The notes below the pieces were generated by a model. It was not told the DNA's origin. It searched no databases and saw nothing but the letters and a program-made list of their open reading frames with translations. 64,000 nt of DNA from Oscillospiraceae bacterium (lineage in GTDB: Bacteria > Bacillota > Clostridia > Oscillospirales > JAAYXM01), in the NCBI GenBank assembly GCA_017421025.1, contig JAFQME010000003.1, positions 1 through 64,000 on the forward strand. The letters are read 5' to 3'. Below, in pieces: positions 7,886 through 17,936 of this stretch. Numbering within the stretch: the first letter of the stretch is position 1; each line of letters opens with the position of its first letter. A program made the translations under genes and the position numbers.

Positions 7886-10800
7886 ATGAACACAATTCGA
7901 AGACTTACTTCACTTCTGCTTGCAGTTTGCATGCTGGTTACATTTTTGCCCACAGAGGTGTTTTCCGCAAATGCGGCAACAGGCGACTCGTATGTCTACG
8001 CATTTGCCGAAGGTGTGCGCATCCACTCGGCAAACAACCCGACAACGGATGATGCAGGGACCCTGTCCTACCCGCAAATCAATTTCACAGGCAGCAACCA
8101 CAACTTTGAAATACTTCAGTATTATTCAGGGTCCACGCCTGAGTACGTGTCTTTGTGGCGTTTTGTAAGATCTCTTACCACCGCATCGCAAGTAATTCAC
8201 TACGGTCACAATCACAAAGACGGTCTTACAGATTACGGTATTTTCCTGTTTAACGGAGATGCAAAAGGGGCAACTGCTACCTTTGAGATTCGTGTCCCGG
8301 AGGACGGCACATATACGTTTGACATTGCCTATGTAGACTATGCCGATGCCCGTGATGTGAATGTTTACCTCACCTCATCGAGTGGTGGAGCCGCCCCCAC
8401 CAATGCAAAGTGTCTCTTGACCACAATTACTCCCACAAAAGGAAGTTTTACCGATGCTACCCATTCGGTTACCGGGGTCAGCATTCCCAAGGGTGATTAT
8501 TATATTACCTTTGAAACCGCAACAGACTATGTCAAGCCCACCTCCCCGGCACGTTATTTCCCGCTCAAAACCCTGACGCTGACCAAGACTGCGGAAGCAA
8601 CTCCGGTCACGGCATATAAAGTTGCAATTGGAAGAGAGAACCACAACGTTCTTGCAGTTGGCGAAACCGTTCAGCTGACTTCCAAAGTTTGGCCGCAAAA
8701 CAAGGTAGAAGGCTATACAAACCAAACGCTTACCTGGGCTTCCTCCAACACCAATGTTGCAACAGTTGACGAAGCCGGTCTTGTCACGGCAATTGGCAAT
8801 GGTACTGCACTGATCACCGGTACCAGTCAACTTGGCGGTCGTGTTGAGACTGTTTCGGTCGCAGTCGGTGACAGCAAGTCTATGCTCTATGCGATCAACG
8901 AAGATGCAAAGAAGTATATGGAAGCAAACTTCGGAAGCACCACTGTTTTGAAAATTCACGAGCAATTTGTAGACACTTATGCGTATTCCACGTTCGACCA
9001 ATGGTGTTACACCAAAGACGTTGCGAACCGTGACGTAACTGCCTATACCAGCAATCATACCGCTCCGGTAAACTCCAAATACGGTGCATTTCTTTGGTAC
9101 TCTACCACAAACAACGCAGTTACTTTCAAAATCAATGTTGAAAACGATGGTAATTACATTCCGGAGGTTTCCTATCTCTCCGGTTCCGGTTCAAAAACCG
9201 CAGATGTTTATATCTATCCTGTAAAGTACAAGGATACCTTAGTTCCGAGCGAATGTAAAGCCTTGGCACTGTCCCGAAACGATGGCGACAAATTGATTTC
9301 GACTGCGGGCAATTCTGTTTCTCTCCGAAAAGGTGAATACTATGTCACCATCAACTCCACTTCCACAGACGGAACTTACGTTTATCTCCATCACATAGCA
9401 CTTTTGTATCAGGGTGCATACAACAACTCCACCGCAGTCGGTGAAATTATCCTCACCAACACCTGCCCGAAAATCCCGGCAAATACCATTGACTACTACC
9501 AGGTTGGTTTGAAAGTTTTTCCGAAAAATGCGGATCAGTTTGCGACATGGAAAGCTGCTCGTGACGGTGCGGTTGTCAGTGCAAACCAAGATGGCTGGCT
9601 CACAGGCGATCATGACGACAAAGGCAGTACCGTTATTTCCGTAACAGTGGGTGGAAAAGAGCAGGTCACTTCCGCATCCACCGGCGCACTGCTTTATGCG
9701 TTCTCCAACGTTGGTAAAGCTGCAATTGCAGGAGCAGCAGAAACATCGTACACACTGGATCAAATCGATGATTACAGTAAGGTCACATCCGGTGACCCAT
9801 GGGCATTTGTAGAACAAAGCGATCCCACTCAGACCCTGCCGATTGTCTATCAGGGACATAAAGATAACGATAAATTCGGTATGTTCCTCACATTCTCGAC
9901 CGGCGATGACAGCGATTATGTCCGATTTAAGATTCATGTCGATAAAACCAATAACTATATTCCGGAAATCCTGTACCGTGATTACGGCACTCACAATCTG
10001 CGCATGACCGACGTGTATCTTGCGCCGGTCAATGCAACCAATTCGTTTGATACCCGCATCATGAGAGTGAGACCGTATAGCGGAAATACCGGCAACGACC
10101 GTGGTGTTCAGTTGCAGCAAGGACAGTCTTACTACATCCCTGCGGGCGACTATTATCTCTCCTTCCGTCCGACCCCATCGGCTGAAAACGATATTGCAGA
10201 GAACGTTGCAAAAGCGAGATATCTCACCATGTATCACTTTGCACTTGTTGAGGACAGCGAGAATCTGAATGCAGCATCACCCAAAGCTGTGATCATCACA
10301 AAAGAACACACCAACCCACTGACCACAAGCGGCGAGGGCAGCACACTTCAGCTTTCCGCACGTGTTATCCCGACCTGGGCTTCTCAGGCGGTTACCTGGA
10401 AATCCTACAACGAAACTGTTGCAACGGTTGATGCAGATACCGGCCTTGTTACTGCAAAGGGCGAAGGTGTGGCTCTCATCACCGCAACCACCAAGAGCGA
10501 TGCTCGTTCAGAAGCAGTTATCGTGCAGGTTGGAAACAATTCCAATGTTTATGCATTCAACGAAGTGATTGTCAAATATTTGGAGCAGAAAAACATCACC
10601 AGTGTGAAACTTTCCAACGATTCCACCTTTAGCGATGCGAATTACCTTTGGAAGAACTACTGCAATGTAGGGAACTCCTGGCGTTGGCTGGGCGGAACCA
10701 ATTCTGCCGATTCAGTTTATACCGGCGACTCTAAAAAGGATGATGCTCCGGGCGACGACAGTGACCCGAACTTCAAATACGGTCTCTTCTTGATGAGCAA

Positions 10801-12508
10801 TTCTAAGAATTCCCAAGCACGGTTTGAGATAGAAGTAACCGAAGATGGCGAGTACACTGCAGAAATTCTCCAGTATATGGCAAAGAACAATGAGGACACC
10901 AAACAATCCTCCCGTGCGGTTGAAATCTACATTTCCCCGATTACCACTCCGGTAGAGGATCTCACCCACGAGGCACACTATGTCGGTACCACCGTATTGA
11001 AGGACCACGGGAACAATGCATCTTGGTCTTATGGTATCGACAGTCAAAGTTTTAGCGGTGTACAGTTGAAAGCCGGTAAATACAACCTGGTCTTCAAAGC
11101 CCCGGACGAAATCGGTCGTTACCTCTATCTGCACGCTTTTGCGCTCCATAGAGCAGGCGACTTTGTCCAGCCGACTCCGAAGGAAGTTCTCATCACCGCA
11201 ACTCCGGACGAAGTGGTCTTTATGGATGCAAACGCAACCATTGACCTTGACGCCATGGTCCTTTCGCTGCTGGCAGACCAGAATGTAGTTTGGACTTCCG
11301 ATAATCCCGCTGTTGCAACGGTTGATGCAAACGGTGTGGTTACTGCAAAAGCAACCGAAGGCACGGCACTGATTACGGTCACCTCTGCAGTCAACAGCGA
11401 GGTCAAGGACAAAGTACGCATCATCATCGGCAAGAAAGCAACCCCTGCATTTAAGTTTGACTTCCAAGGTGCGGTAAGTAAGCTCTTCCCGACAACAAAC
11501 AACACAAACGATTACATCAACCTCTTTACCGATACCGATTTTGATGTAAATTACGATCTCTCAATTGCAAATGGCTCCGCACCGTGGATGCTGCTCAGCA
11601 CCACCGACCCCAACCAGTATTGCAGTTACACATACTCCTCGCACACGGGCTATGGATTATTTGTGATGAGTTCGAAAACAGTCAACGAGACGGTAAAACT
11701 TAAGGTCAAGGTCGGTAAAGACGCAACATACGGTGTGGTTCTCAATATCACTGACTATCCGAAATCAAATGATTTCGAGGTCTATCTTGCACCGGCGAAT
11801 GCAACCGACCCCATGGCGGAAAGATGGTATGTTGCAACACACCGCATCACCAGAAGGACTACCATGTACTACGGTTTGGACCTTGGCGAGCTTCCGCTTT
11901 ATGCAGGCGAGTACATTCTTTCCATCAAGTCCCTCAAGGCAAACGATACAGGCCTCATCTCGGTACATAACCTGAGCCTCTACCGTACCGATGACATTTA
12001 TTACACATTGGAAGGTGCACAGGTCCGCATTGAAGGACAAAACGCCTTCGGCACGTTTGAGAATCAGGGAATCCGTTTCATCTCCACGATTTACAAGAGC
12101 GAATTTAATGTGGATTCCGCTGACGTAAAAGAATTTGGTACTGTCCTCTTCCCGAAGGACTTCCTCAACGAGGGCGATGACGGGGCTGACCTGACCGTGA
12201 ATTATGTAGGTCTCAACGGCGCAACTGCAGCACGTGTGCCTGCGAAAAACCGCTACTTGGATACCGGCGATGCGGTTACCTTCACTGCGGTTTTGACCGG
12301 ACTCAAAGACACAAACTACAAACGTGCCTTTGTTGCCAGAGCTTATGTCATTTTAAATGACGGTACAGTCCTCTACGGTGACACCTGGACCGAACGCTCC
12401 ATCTACGATGTTGCAAAGAATGGTCTGGACCGTGAGGCCAGCGGTGAAGTTACCATGTCCGACAAGGAAAAGAGTGCACTCACCGCAATTGTCAACACCG
12501 CAAAATAA
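7886..12508 (+). CDS. Giant secreted protein, second paralogue (five YLAP/AGEY modules, Big_2 domains)
   Basis: 1540 residues from ATG 7886, preceded by GAGAGG; an upstream in-frame ATG at 7841 would mask the signal peptide MNTIRRLTSLLLAVCMLV. After the signal comes a module (32-240). Four Ig-like domains (about 240-328, 515-600 degenerate, 797-882, 1095-1182) alternate with four more modules. These show the same landmarks as the first paralogue: FDQW/GDPW/SAPW, YG.FL, DG.Y, DVYLAP or EVYLAP, AGEY/AGDY/AGKY. The C-terminal domain spans about 1374-1540. No anchor motif is visible. It has its own promoter and terminator, so the three paralogues are probably separate transcription units. Confidence 0.85.
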   Translation: MNTIRRLTSLLLAVCMLVTFLPTEVFSANAATGDSYVYAFAEGVRIHSANNPTTDDAGTLSYPQINFTGSNHNFEILQYYSGSTPEYVSLWRFVRSLTTASQVIHYGHNHKDGLTDYGIFLFNGDAKGATATFEIRVPEDGTYTFDIAYVDYADARDVNVYLTSSSGGAAPTNAKCLLTTITPTKGSFTDATHSVTGVSIPKGDYYITFETATDYVKPTSPARYFPLKTLTLTKTAEATPVTAYKVAIGRENHNVLAVGETVQLTSKVWPQNKVEGYTNQTLTWASSNTNVATVDEAGLVTAIGNGTALITGTSQLGGRVETVSVAVGDSKSMLYAINEDAKKYMEANFGSTTVLKIHEQFVDTYAYSTFDQWCYTKDVANRDVTAYTSNHTAPVNSKYGAFLWYSTTNNAVTFKINVENDGNYIPEVSYLSGSGSKTADVYIYPVKYKDTLVPSECKALALSRNDGDKLISTAGNSVSLRKGEYYVTINSTSTDGTYVYLHHIALLYQGAYNNSTAVGEIILTNTCPKIPANTIDYYQVGLKVFPKNADQFATWKAARDGAVVSANQDGWLTGDHDDKGSTVISVTVGGKEQVTSASTGALLYAFSNVGKAAIAGAAETSYTLDQIDDYSKVTSGDPWAFVEQSDPTQTLPIVYQGHKDNDKFGMFLTFSTGDDSDYVRFKIHVDKTNNYIPEILYRDYGTHNLRMTDVYLAPVNATNSFDTRIMRVRPYSGNTGNDRGVQLQQGQSYYIPAGDYYLSFRPTPSAENDIAENVAKARYLTMYHFALVEDSENLNAASPKAVIITKEHTNPLTTSGEGSTLQLSARVIPTWASQAVTWKSYNETVATVDADTGLVTAKGEGVALITATTKSDARSEAVIVQVGNNSNVYAFNEVIVKYLEQKNITSVKLSNDSTFSDANYLWKNYCNVGNSWRWLGGTNSADSVYTGDSKKDDAPGDDSDPNFKYGLFLMSNSKNSQARFEIEVTEDGEYTAEILQYMAKNNEDTKQSSRAVEIYISPITTPVEDLTHEAHYVGTTVLKDHGNNASWSYGIDSQSFSGVQLKAGKYNLVFKAPDEIGRYLYLHAFALHRAGDFVQPTPKEVLITATPDEVVFMDANATIDLDAMVLSLLADQNVVWTSDNPAVATVDANGVVTAKATEGTALITVTSAVNSEVKDKVRIIIGKKATPAFKFDFQGAVSKLFPTTNNTNDYINLFTDTDFDVNYDLSIANGSAPWMLLSTTDPNQYCSYTYSSHTGYGLFVMSSKTVNETVKLKVKVGKDATYGVVLNITDYPKSNDFEVYLAPANATDPMAERWYVATHRITRRTTMYYGLDLGELPLYAGEYILSIKSLKANDTGLISVHNLSLYRTDDIYYTLEGAQVRIEGQNAFGTFENQGIRFISTIYKSEFNVDSADVKEFGTVLFPKDFLNEGDDGADLTVNYVGLNGATAARVPAKNRYLDTGDAVTFTAVLTGLKDTNYKRAFVARAYVILNDGTVLYGDTWTERSIYDVAKNGLDREASGEVTMSDKEKSALTAIVNTAK
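12014..12506 (+). repeat. Direct repeat: 3' end of the second giant gene, near-identical to 16847-17339
   Basis: From GGTGCACAGGTCC onward this segment of about 490 bases matches the 3' end of the third giant gene with only scattered substitutions, many at third codon positions. The upstream parts of the same genes are far more diverged. It encodes the whole C-terminal domain (VRIEGQNAFGTFENQG onward). Confidence 0.9.
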
Positions 12509-12536
12509 TACAGGACATCAACCATTTCATCAAACA

Positions 12537-12564
12537 CCTCGGTCATACACCAGTATGACCGAGG
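12537..12564 (+). terminator. Terminator after the second giant gene
   Basis: Eleven-base arms cctcggtcata/tatgaccgagg (12537-12547, 12554-12564), followed by TTTCGTTCTT. Confidence 0.75.
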
Positions 12565-12646
12565 TTTCGTTCTTACTTTATCAAATAGCAAATCTCGCAA
12601 AAATGTCAACAAATTGCATTTTTTAGTGAAAAATGATATTAATGCA

Positions 12647-12675
12647 TTTACAAAAATAGAAAAATATGTTATGAT
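12647..12675 (+). promoter_or_regulatory. Promoter of the third giant secreted protein
   Basis: TTTACA (12647-12652), 17-base spacer, TATGAT (12670-12675), followed by a 5' UTR of about 50 bases with AGGAGG before ATG 12734. Confidence 0.7.
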
Positions 12676-12733
12676 AATTTTGTATATTTATCCCCAATTA
12701 GGGAATTACAGTTCTCATAGGAGGAATGATATT

Positions 12734-15700
12734 ATGAACAAAACCCGAAGACTCACTTCACTTTTGCTTGCAGTTTGCATGCTGGTGGCACTTCTGCCTG
12801 CCGGGATGTTCACCGCAAGCGCAGCAGTCGGCGACACCTACATCTATGACTTTGCCGGTGGATTGGCCGCCTCTGCAGGTGCAAATACGCTCAATCTGAT
12901 TTCCGGCGACAAGACGGCTTTCGGCACTCTGTCAACTTACACCGGCAGTACTGCTTCATGGCGTCTTGTGCGTGAGCGTACCACTACCTCCTTTATTCAA
13001 CACAACGGTAGTACCCAAGCCCATTTTGGTGTGTTCCTCTTCGCAGGCGGCGAAAACATGGACAAATACGCCACCTTTGAAATCAATGTTCCGACAGCAG
13101 GTACCTATACCTTTGATTTGTCCTACTATGATTATACCTCTGCCCGCGAGTGTGCTGTTTACCTGACTGCAGCAAACAGCAACCATTCGGTTTTCTTTGA
13201 CGTTTACGAACAGATTATTTCTATCAACAGTGGCGACATGCAATATCCCTCGCCCGGTGTAGATGAAACCAAAAAATCAATTGCAGTGCAGCTCGCAGCT
13301 GGTAACTATTACCTTACTTTCAGACCGAATACGGATTATGTAAAAGATCACAATTACTTTATGTTACACAAATTGGTGTTGACCAAAACCGCAGAAAGCG
13401 GAACACCTGCAACAAAAACACTTTCTATCATTGGAAACACCGGCTCTGTTTTGGCGGTAAATGGGACCCGTCAACTCCGTGCATTGGTCCCTCCGCACAG
13501 TGTCGGGAGCGGTTATGCAACTCAGCCCGCAATTACCTGGGGATCCTCAAAGAATGCGGTCGCAACCGTTTCTGCAGGTACCGTTACCGCAAAGGCAGCT
13601 GGTTCCGCAGTCATCACCGCACAAACCGGGGCCCGCAGAGAGGCAGTTTCTGTCCTCGTTGGCGACAGTCGATCCCAGCTGTATGCGGTCAATGAAGATG
13701 CGCAAAATTACATGAGAACCAACAATCTCACCTCTGTGGACATCGGCAAAACCTTCAAAGACACTTATGCCTACAGCACACGTGCTGACCAGTGGTGCTT
13801 TGCGCACAGCAGTGTTTCCGGAGATTTGAGAGCAGCAGCATATACCGAGGATGCCAACAGTTGGTATGGTGCATTCCTCGATATTCAGTCGCCAGGTCGA
13901 TCGGTCACCTTTAAAATTAAAGTAGAAAACGACGGTAACTACCTGCCGGATATCTCCTATGTCACCGCCGGCAGTTCAACCGGTTCCGGTGCGGTTGCGG
14001 CCAATGTTTACATTTATCCGACCACCTATGCAGCAGGCTCCTGCCCGGAAGAATCCTATGTGACTTATACCGGGTCCGGTACTTCCCACTCCTTGATCCA
14101 TGCACCGTGTGATAAAACACTTTCACTGCGTGCGGGTGAGTATTATGTTACGTTCCGGACTTTCTCGGAAACCGGCAGATACGTTTATCTCAACCACATT
14201 GCACTCTTGTATCAGGGTGCATACAGCAACGCTTCCGTTGTAGAGCGAGTTTTGATTGATAACCCGACTCCGAAGATGACTGCAGGAGACACCACTTACA
14301 AATTGGGTGTTAAGGCTTCGCCGAGCACCACAGAACAGACCGTCACCGTTTGGGATTGGGCAGTGAATCAGAACAAGTACATCAGCGTAAAAAACGGTGT
14401 TCTCACTGCTGATAGCAAAAACAAGGGCAGTAACGTGATTTCTGCAACGATTGGTGGTCGTGAAGAAGTCACCTCGGTTTCTACCGGTGCTCTGCTCTAC
14501 ACGTTCAACAACGTGGCAAAGGAATATCTCGCAAAGAATTCTCTCAACTCGGTTGCGTTTAACTATTTCGACGATTATAGCAAAATCACCACCGGTGACA
14601 ATTGGGTCTATGTGAACCAAGACATCACAGCCGGTGTTCCGCTCCCCACCGCATACCAGGGAATGTCCGCCAATAACAACGAACGCTATGGCGTATTCCT
14701 CGACTTTGGCAAAGACAACAATAAGTGGATTCGCTTTAAGATTCAGGTTAACAAAGACGGTTGGTACTTCCCGGAAGTATTGTACCGTGACAACGGTCCC
14801 GCTAATATGCGCAAAACCGATGTTTACATTTCCCCGACCAATGTAGATCCGTTTACTCTGCAGGTCATGACAGTTGCCCCGGATGCGAATGCCGGCGGTG
14901 TCGGTACCATTAAAGCCAAGAGATGCGATGAGTCTATTTACCTTGCAGAGGGTGAATATTACCTCACCTTCTATACAGGCAGCAACGACTATGTGAATGA
15001 TAAAGGTGAAACGCCTGCGCATTACCTCTATCTGTATCATCTCGCACTGGTTGAAGATGACGCAAGTATCGGTATTTTAGCACCAAAAGCTGTGGTCATC
15101 ACAAAGCCGGAAGCAGCAATGAAACCTTTGGCAGTCAATGATACTGTCAAGCTCACTGCACGAGTTCTCCCCATCAACGCATCACAGAAAATCGTTTCCT
15201 GGAAATCGTCCAACACCGAGGTTGCAACCGTTGATTCCGACGGTAACGTTACCGCAGTCGGTGAAGGTGTTACCCTGATTACCGTAACCGCACGTGATGC
15301 ACGTTCAGAGGCGGTTGTCATTCAGGTTGGCGAAAACGCTCAGGTCTATGCCTTCAATGAAGTAATTAAGAAATACTTGGAAGTAGACCGTGGAGACGAT
15401 ACAATTCGCAGAGTCGATATTTCGACTGACTCTGTCTTTACCTCCGAAGGCTATCTCTGGCAGAACACCCATCCTTTTGGTCAAGGTTGGCGTTTGGTTG
15501 AAAAATCCAGCGACAGTATCTCCACCGCTTATCGAGGTGACTCTGCTCAGGATGATGGCGACAAAGATAATACTGACCCGAACTACAAGTACGGTCTCTT
15601 CCTCCTCAGCAACAACAACGACTCTTATGTCCGCTTTGAGATTGATGTGGAGCAAGACGGTGAATACGCCACCGAAATTATCCAGCATCTCTCGATGAAT

Positions 15701-17341
15701 GCAAGTACCACGCAGGGTTCCCGTCAGACAGAGATTTATATCTCCCCGATTGCGACCCCGACCGAATATCTCATGCACGATGCATATTATGTCGGCACCA
15801 CCCAACTGCTTTCAGATACACAGCGCAACACGATTGTAACGGATTACGGTCTCAACAGTCAGACATTCGACAGTATCCAACTCAAAGCAGGCAAGTACAA
15901 TCTTATCATCAAGAGTAGCGGCATAATCGGACGTTACATCTATCTGCACGCAATTGCGCTCCACAGAAAGGGCGATTTCGTCGCACCGTCACCGGTTGGT
16001 GTTGTCTTCACCAATCATGCTGACGAAGTTCTCTACACAAGCGCAAACGCAACTCATAATCTGAATTCAATGATTCATTCGCTTTTGTCAGATCAGAATG
16101 TGGTTTGGGCTTCCGACAACACGGATGTTGCAACCGTTGCAAATGGTGTTATAACCACCAAGAACGTCACCGAAGGCACTGCTCTTATCACTGCGTCCTC
16201 CACAGTTGATGGCGATATTAAGGGTAAGGTCCGTGTGATCATCGGTCAGGAAGCACAACCCAGCTATAAGTATGACTTCGTCGGCCCGATCAGAGAGATT
16301 GTAACCGAAGAGATAACCGATGCCACCAACTTCAACTTGTTTACCGAAGGTTATGCAGGCAGTTACGAACTTGCAAATTCTTATAACGGAAGCGCACCGT
16401 GGATGTTGCTTGACACCACCGACGAAGACTCCCCTTACTGCTCTTACACCGTTTCTACGCATGAACAAGGCTACGGTCTGTTTGTAATGAATTCGACTGA
16501 CGTTGGCGAGACCACCCAATTCAAGTTTAAGGTTTTAAAGGATGCAAACTACGGTGCAATCCTTAACATCTCCAACTGGTCAAAGGGTCTGGACTTTGAG
16601 GTCTATCTCGCACCTGCAAAAGCAACTGATCCAACCTCTAAGAGATGGCTTGTTGCAAATCATGAGATCACAAAGCTGGAAAACCTCACTTATGGATTGG
16701 AACTCGGCGAGCTCCCGCTCTATGCAGGCGAGTATATCCTGTCGATCAAGAGCACCAAAGTCAATTTTGTAGGAACAAACGGCGGTCTTGTCTCAATCCA
16801 CGGTCTGAACCTCTATCGCACCGGCGATATCTACTACACCATCGAGGGTGCACAGGTCCGCATTGAAGGACAAAACGCCTTCGGCACGTTTGAGAATCAG
16901 GGAATTCGTTTCATCTCCACGATTTACAAGAGCGAATTTAATGTGGATTCCGCTGACGTAAAAGAGTTTGGTACTGTTCTCTTCCCGAAAGACTTCCTCA
17001 ACGAGGATGATGACGGATCTAACTTGACTGTGGATTACGTAGGTCTCAACGGCGCAACTGCAGCATGTGTGCCTGCGAAAAACCGCTACTTGGATACCGG
17101 CGATGCGGTTACCTTCACTGCGGTTTTGACCGGACTCAAAGACACAAACTACAAACGTGTTTTTGTTGCCAGAGCTTATGTCATTTTAAATGACGGCACA
17201 GTCCTCTACGGTGACACCTGGACCGAACGCTCCATCTACGATGTTGCGAAGAATGGTCTGGACCTCGAGGCTGCAGGTGAAGTTACCATGTCCGACAAGG
17301 AAAAGAGTGCACTCACCGCAATTGTCACTACAGCGAAATAA
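12734..17341 (+). CDS. Giant secreted protein, third paralogue (five YLAP/AGEY modules, Big_2 domains)
   Basis: 1535 residues from ATG 12734; the AGGAGG ten bases upstream decides the start over an upstream frame to 12614. The signal peptide MNKTRRLTSLLLAVCMLV is almost the same as in the second paralogue. Domain order is the same: module, Ig-like, module, degenerate Ig-like, module, Ig-like, module, Ig-like, module, C-terminal domain (about 1369-1535). Module landmarks include ADQWCF, GDNWVY, GQGWRL and SAPWML, then YG.FL, DVYISP or EVYLAP, and AGEY or AGKY. It lacks any recognised cell-wall anchor. It is most closely related to the second paralogue, and the two C-terminal domains look recently homogenised. 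Confidence 0.85.
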   Translation: MNKTRRLTSLLLAVCMLVALLPAGMFTASAAVGDTYIYDFAGGLAASAGANTLNLISGDKTAFGTLSTYTGSTASWRLVRERTTTSFIQHNGSTQAHFGVFLFAGGENMDKYATFEINVPTAGTYTFDLSYYDYTSARECAVYLTAANSNHSVFFDVYEQIISINSGDMQYPSPGVDETKKSIAVQLAAGNYYLTFRPNTDYVKDHNYFMLHKLVLTKTAESGTPATKTLSIIGNTGSVLAVNGTRQLRALVPPHSVGSGYATQPAITWGSSKNAVATVSAGTVTAKAAGSAVITAQTGARREAVSVLVGDSRSQLYAVNEDAQNYMRTNNLTSVDIGKTFKDTYAYSTRADQWCFAHSSVSGDLRAAAYTEDANSWYGAFLDIQSPGRSVTFKIKVENDGNYLPDISYVTAGSSTGSGAVAANVYIYPTTYAAGSCPEESYVTYTGSGTSHSLIHAPCDKTLSLRAGEYYVTFRTFSETGRYVYLNHIALLYQGAYSNASVVERVLIDNPTPKMTAGDTTYKLGVKASPSTTEQTVTVWDWAVNQNKYISVKNGVLTADSKNKGSNVISATIGGREEVTSVSTGALLYTFNNVAKEYLAKNSLNSVAFNYFDDYSKITTGDNWVYVNQDITAGVPLPTAYQGMSANNNERYGVFLDFGKDNNKWIRFKIQVNKDGWYFPEVLYRDNGPANMRKTDVYISPTNVDPFTLQVMTVAPDANAGGVGTIKAKRCDESIYLAEGEYYLTFYTGSNDYVNDKGETPAHYLYLYHLALVEDDASIGILAPKAVVITKPEAAMKPLAVNDTVKLTARVLPINASQKIVSWKSSNTEVATVDSDGNVTAVGEGVTLITVTARDARSEAVVIQVGENAQVYAFNEVIKKYLEVDRGDDTIRRVDISTDSVFTSEGYLWQNTHPFGQGWRLVEKSSDSISTAYRGDSAQDDGDKDNTDPNYKYGLFLLSNNNDSYVRFEIDVEQDGEYATEIIQHLSMNASTTQGSRQTEIYISPIATPTEYLMHDAYYVGTTQLLSDTQRNTIVTDYGLNSQTFDSIQLKAGKYNLIIKSSGIIGRYIYLHAIALHRKGDFVAPSPVGVVFTNHADEVLYTSANATHNLNSMIHSLLSDQNVVWASDNTDVATVANGVITTKNVTEGTALITASSTVDGDIKGKVRVIIGQEAQPSYKYDFVGPIREIVTEEITDATNFNLFTEGYAGSYELANSYNGSAPWMLLDTTDEDSPYCSYTVSTHEQGYGLFVMNSTDVGETTQFKFKVLKDANYGAILNISNWSKGLDFEVYLAPAKATDPTSKRWLVANHEITKLENLTYGLELGELPLYAGEYILSIKSTKVNFVGTNGGLVSIHGLNLYRTGDIYYTIEGAQVRIEGQNAFGTFENQGIRFISTIYKSEFNVDSADVKEFGTVLFPKDFLNEDDDGSNLTVDYVGLNGATAACVPAKNRYLDTGDAVTFTAVLTGLKDTNYKRVFVARAYVILNDGTVLYGDTWTERSIYDVAKNGLDLEAAGEVTMSDKEKSALTAIVTTAK
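16847..17339 (+). repeat. Direct repeat: 3' end of the third giant gene, near-identical to 12014-12506
   Basis: Partner of the repeat at 12014-12506, in the same orientation and at the same place in the coding sequence (C-terminal domain). It points to recent gene conversion or a recent duplication limited to the domain. Confidence 0.9.
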
Positions 17342-17356
17342 CCTCAAAACAGTTTT

Positions 17357-17390
17357 AAGGCACATCACACAAACCCGTGTGATGTGCCTT
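17357..17390 (+). terminator. Terminator after the third giant gene
   Basis: Fourteen-base perfect arms (17357-17370, 17377-17390; aaggcacatcacac and its complement), followed by ATTCTTT. A second hairpin (aacaggagcc/ggctcctgtt, 17441-17450 and 17467-17476) lies between it and the convergent membrane gene; it has no T-run. Confidence 0.75.
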
Positions 17391-17517
17391 ATTCTTTAAA
17401 ACAAGTCTCAGTCAAGATGAAGTTTTTATCAATACACCAAAACAGGAGCCGGGAGTCTTTCTCACTGGCTCCTGTTCAAGATATCCCAGTTTCCCAATCA
17501 ACAAGAATTTCTCTGTG

Positions 17518-17934
17518 TTATAATTCTTTCTGATAGATCCAATAGCAAATCCAATAAATCACTATAAGAACAAGTTGAGAATACCCGAGTAAATTGGCTA
17601 CCTCGTGCATATCAAACAACGAAGTGATAATGATTGCTGTGCAGGTAATGAAAAGATAGATAGAAAATGCAGCACTCCTTGCTTTCTGTATAATCGATAG
17701 ATTTCTTTCGTCCGTTTCATTGATTTTTTGCTTTTCAATACGCTCCTCATCTTTCGTGATTCTTAAGTATTGTATGATACGTGCTACACCGACCATTACG
17801 ATTGCAAAACCGAATGCCGAGATGAACTCATTGTTAGATTCTGATGCAAATACACCAACAATCATCATGATCCCCAGAGCAATACAAATCATGCCAATGT
17901 ACAATCTTTGTTTCAGTTTCTTTTTGTAATCCAT
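17518..17934 (-). CDS. Four-helix membrane protein, partner of the adjacent XRE regulator
   Basis: 138 residues. Hydrophobic segments lie at about 11-30 and 38-57, then a charged linker (ITKDEERIEKQK), then 88-106 and 115-134. I do not recognise a named family. Small four-helix proteins encoded two bases after a YozG-like XRE repressor are common in Firmicutes and are thought to act with it in stress or cell-state switching. Start ATG 17934 uses the GGAGGA overlapping the end of the regulator gene, so translation is coupled. Confidence 0.7.
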   Translation of the reverse strand: MDYKKKLKQRLYIGMICIALGIMMIVGVFASESNNEFISAFGFAIVMVGVARIIQYLRITKDEERIEKQKINETDERNLSIIQKARSAAFSIYLFITCTAIIITSLFDMHEVANLLGYSQLVLIVIYWICYWIYQKEL

Positions 17935-17936
17935 AT

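Noticed and set aside
17441-17476. Hairpin aacaggagcc/ggctcctgtt as a possible small RNA or recombination site
   Set aside because: An ordinary stem between convergent genes without a promoter; most likely a weak terminator for the membrane-protein gene.
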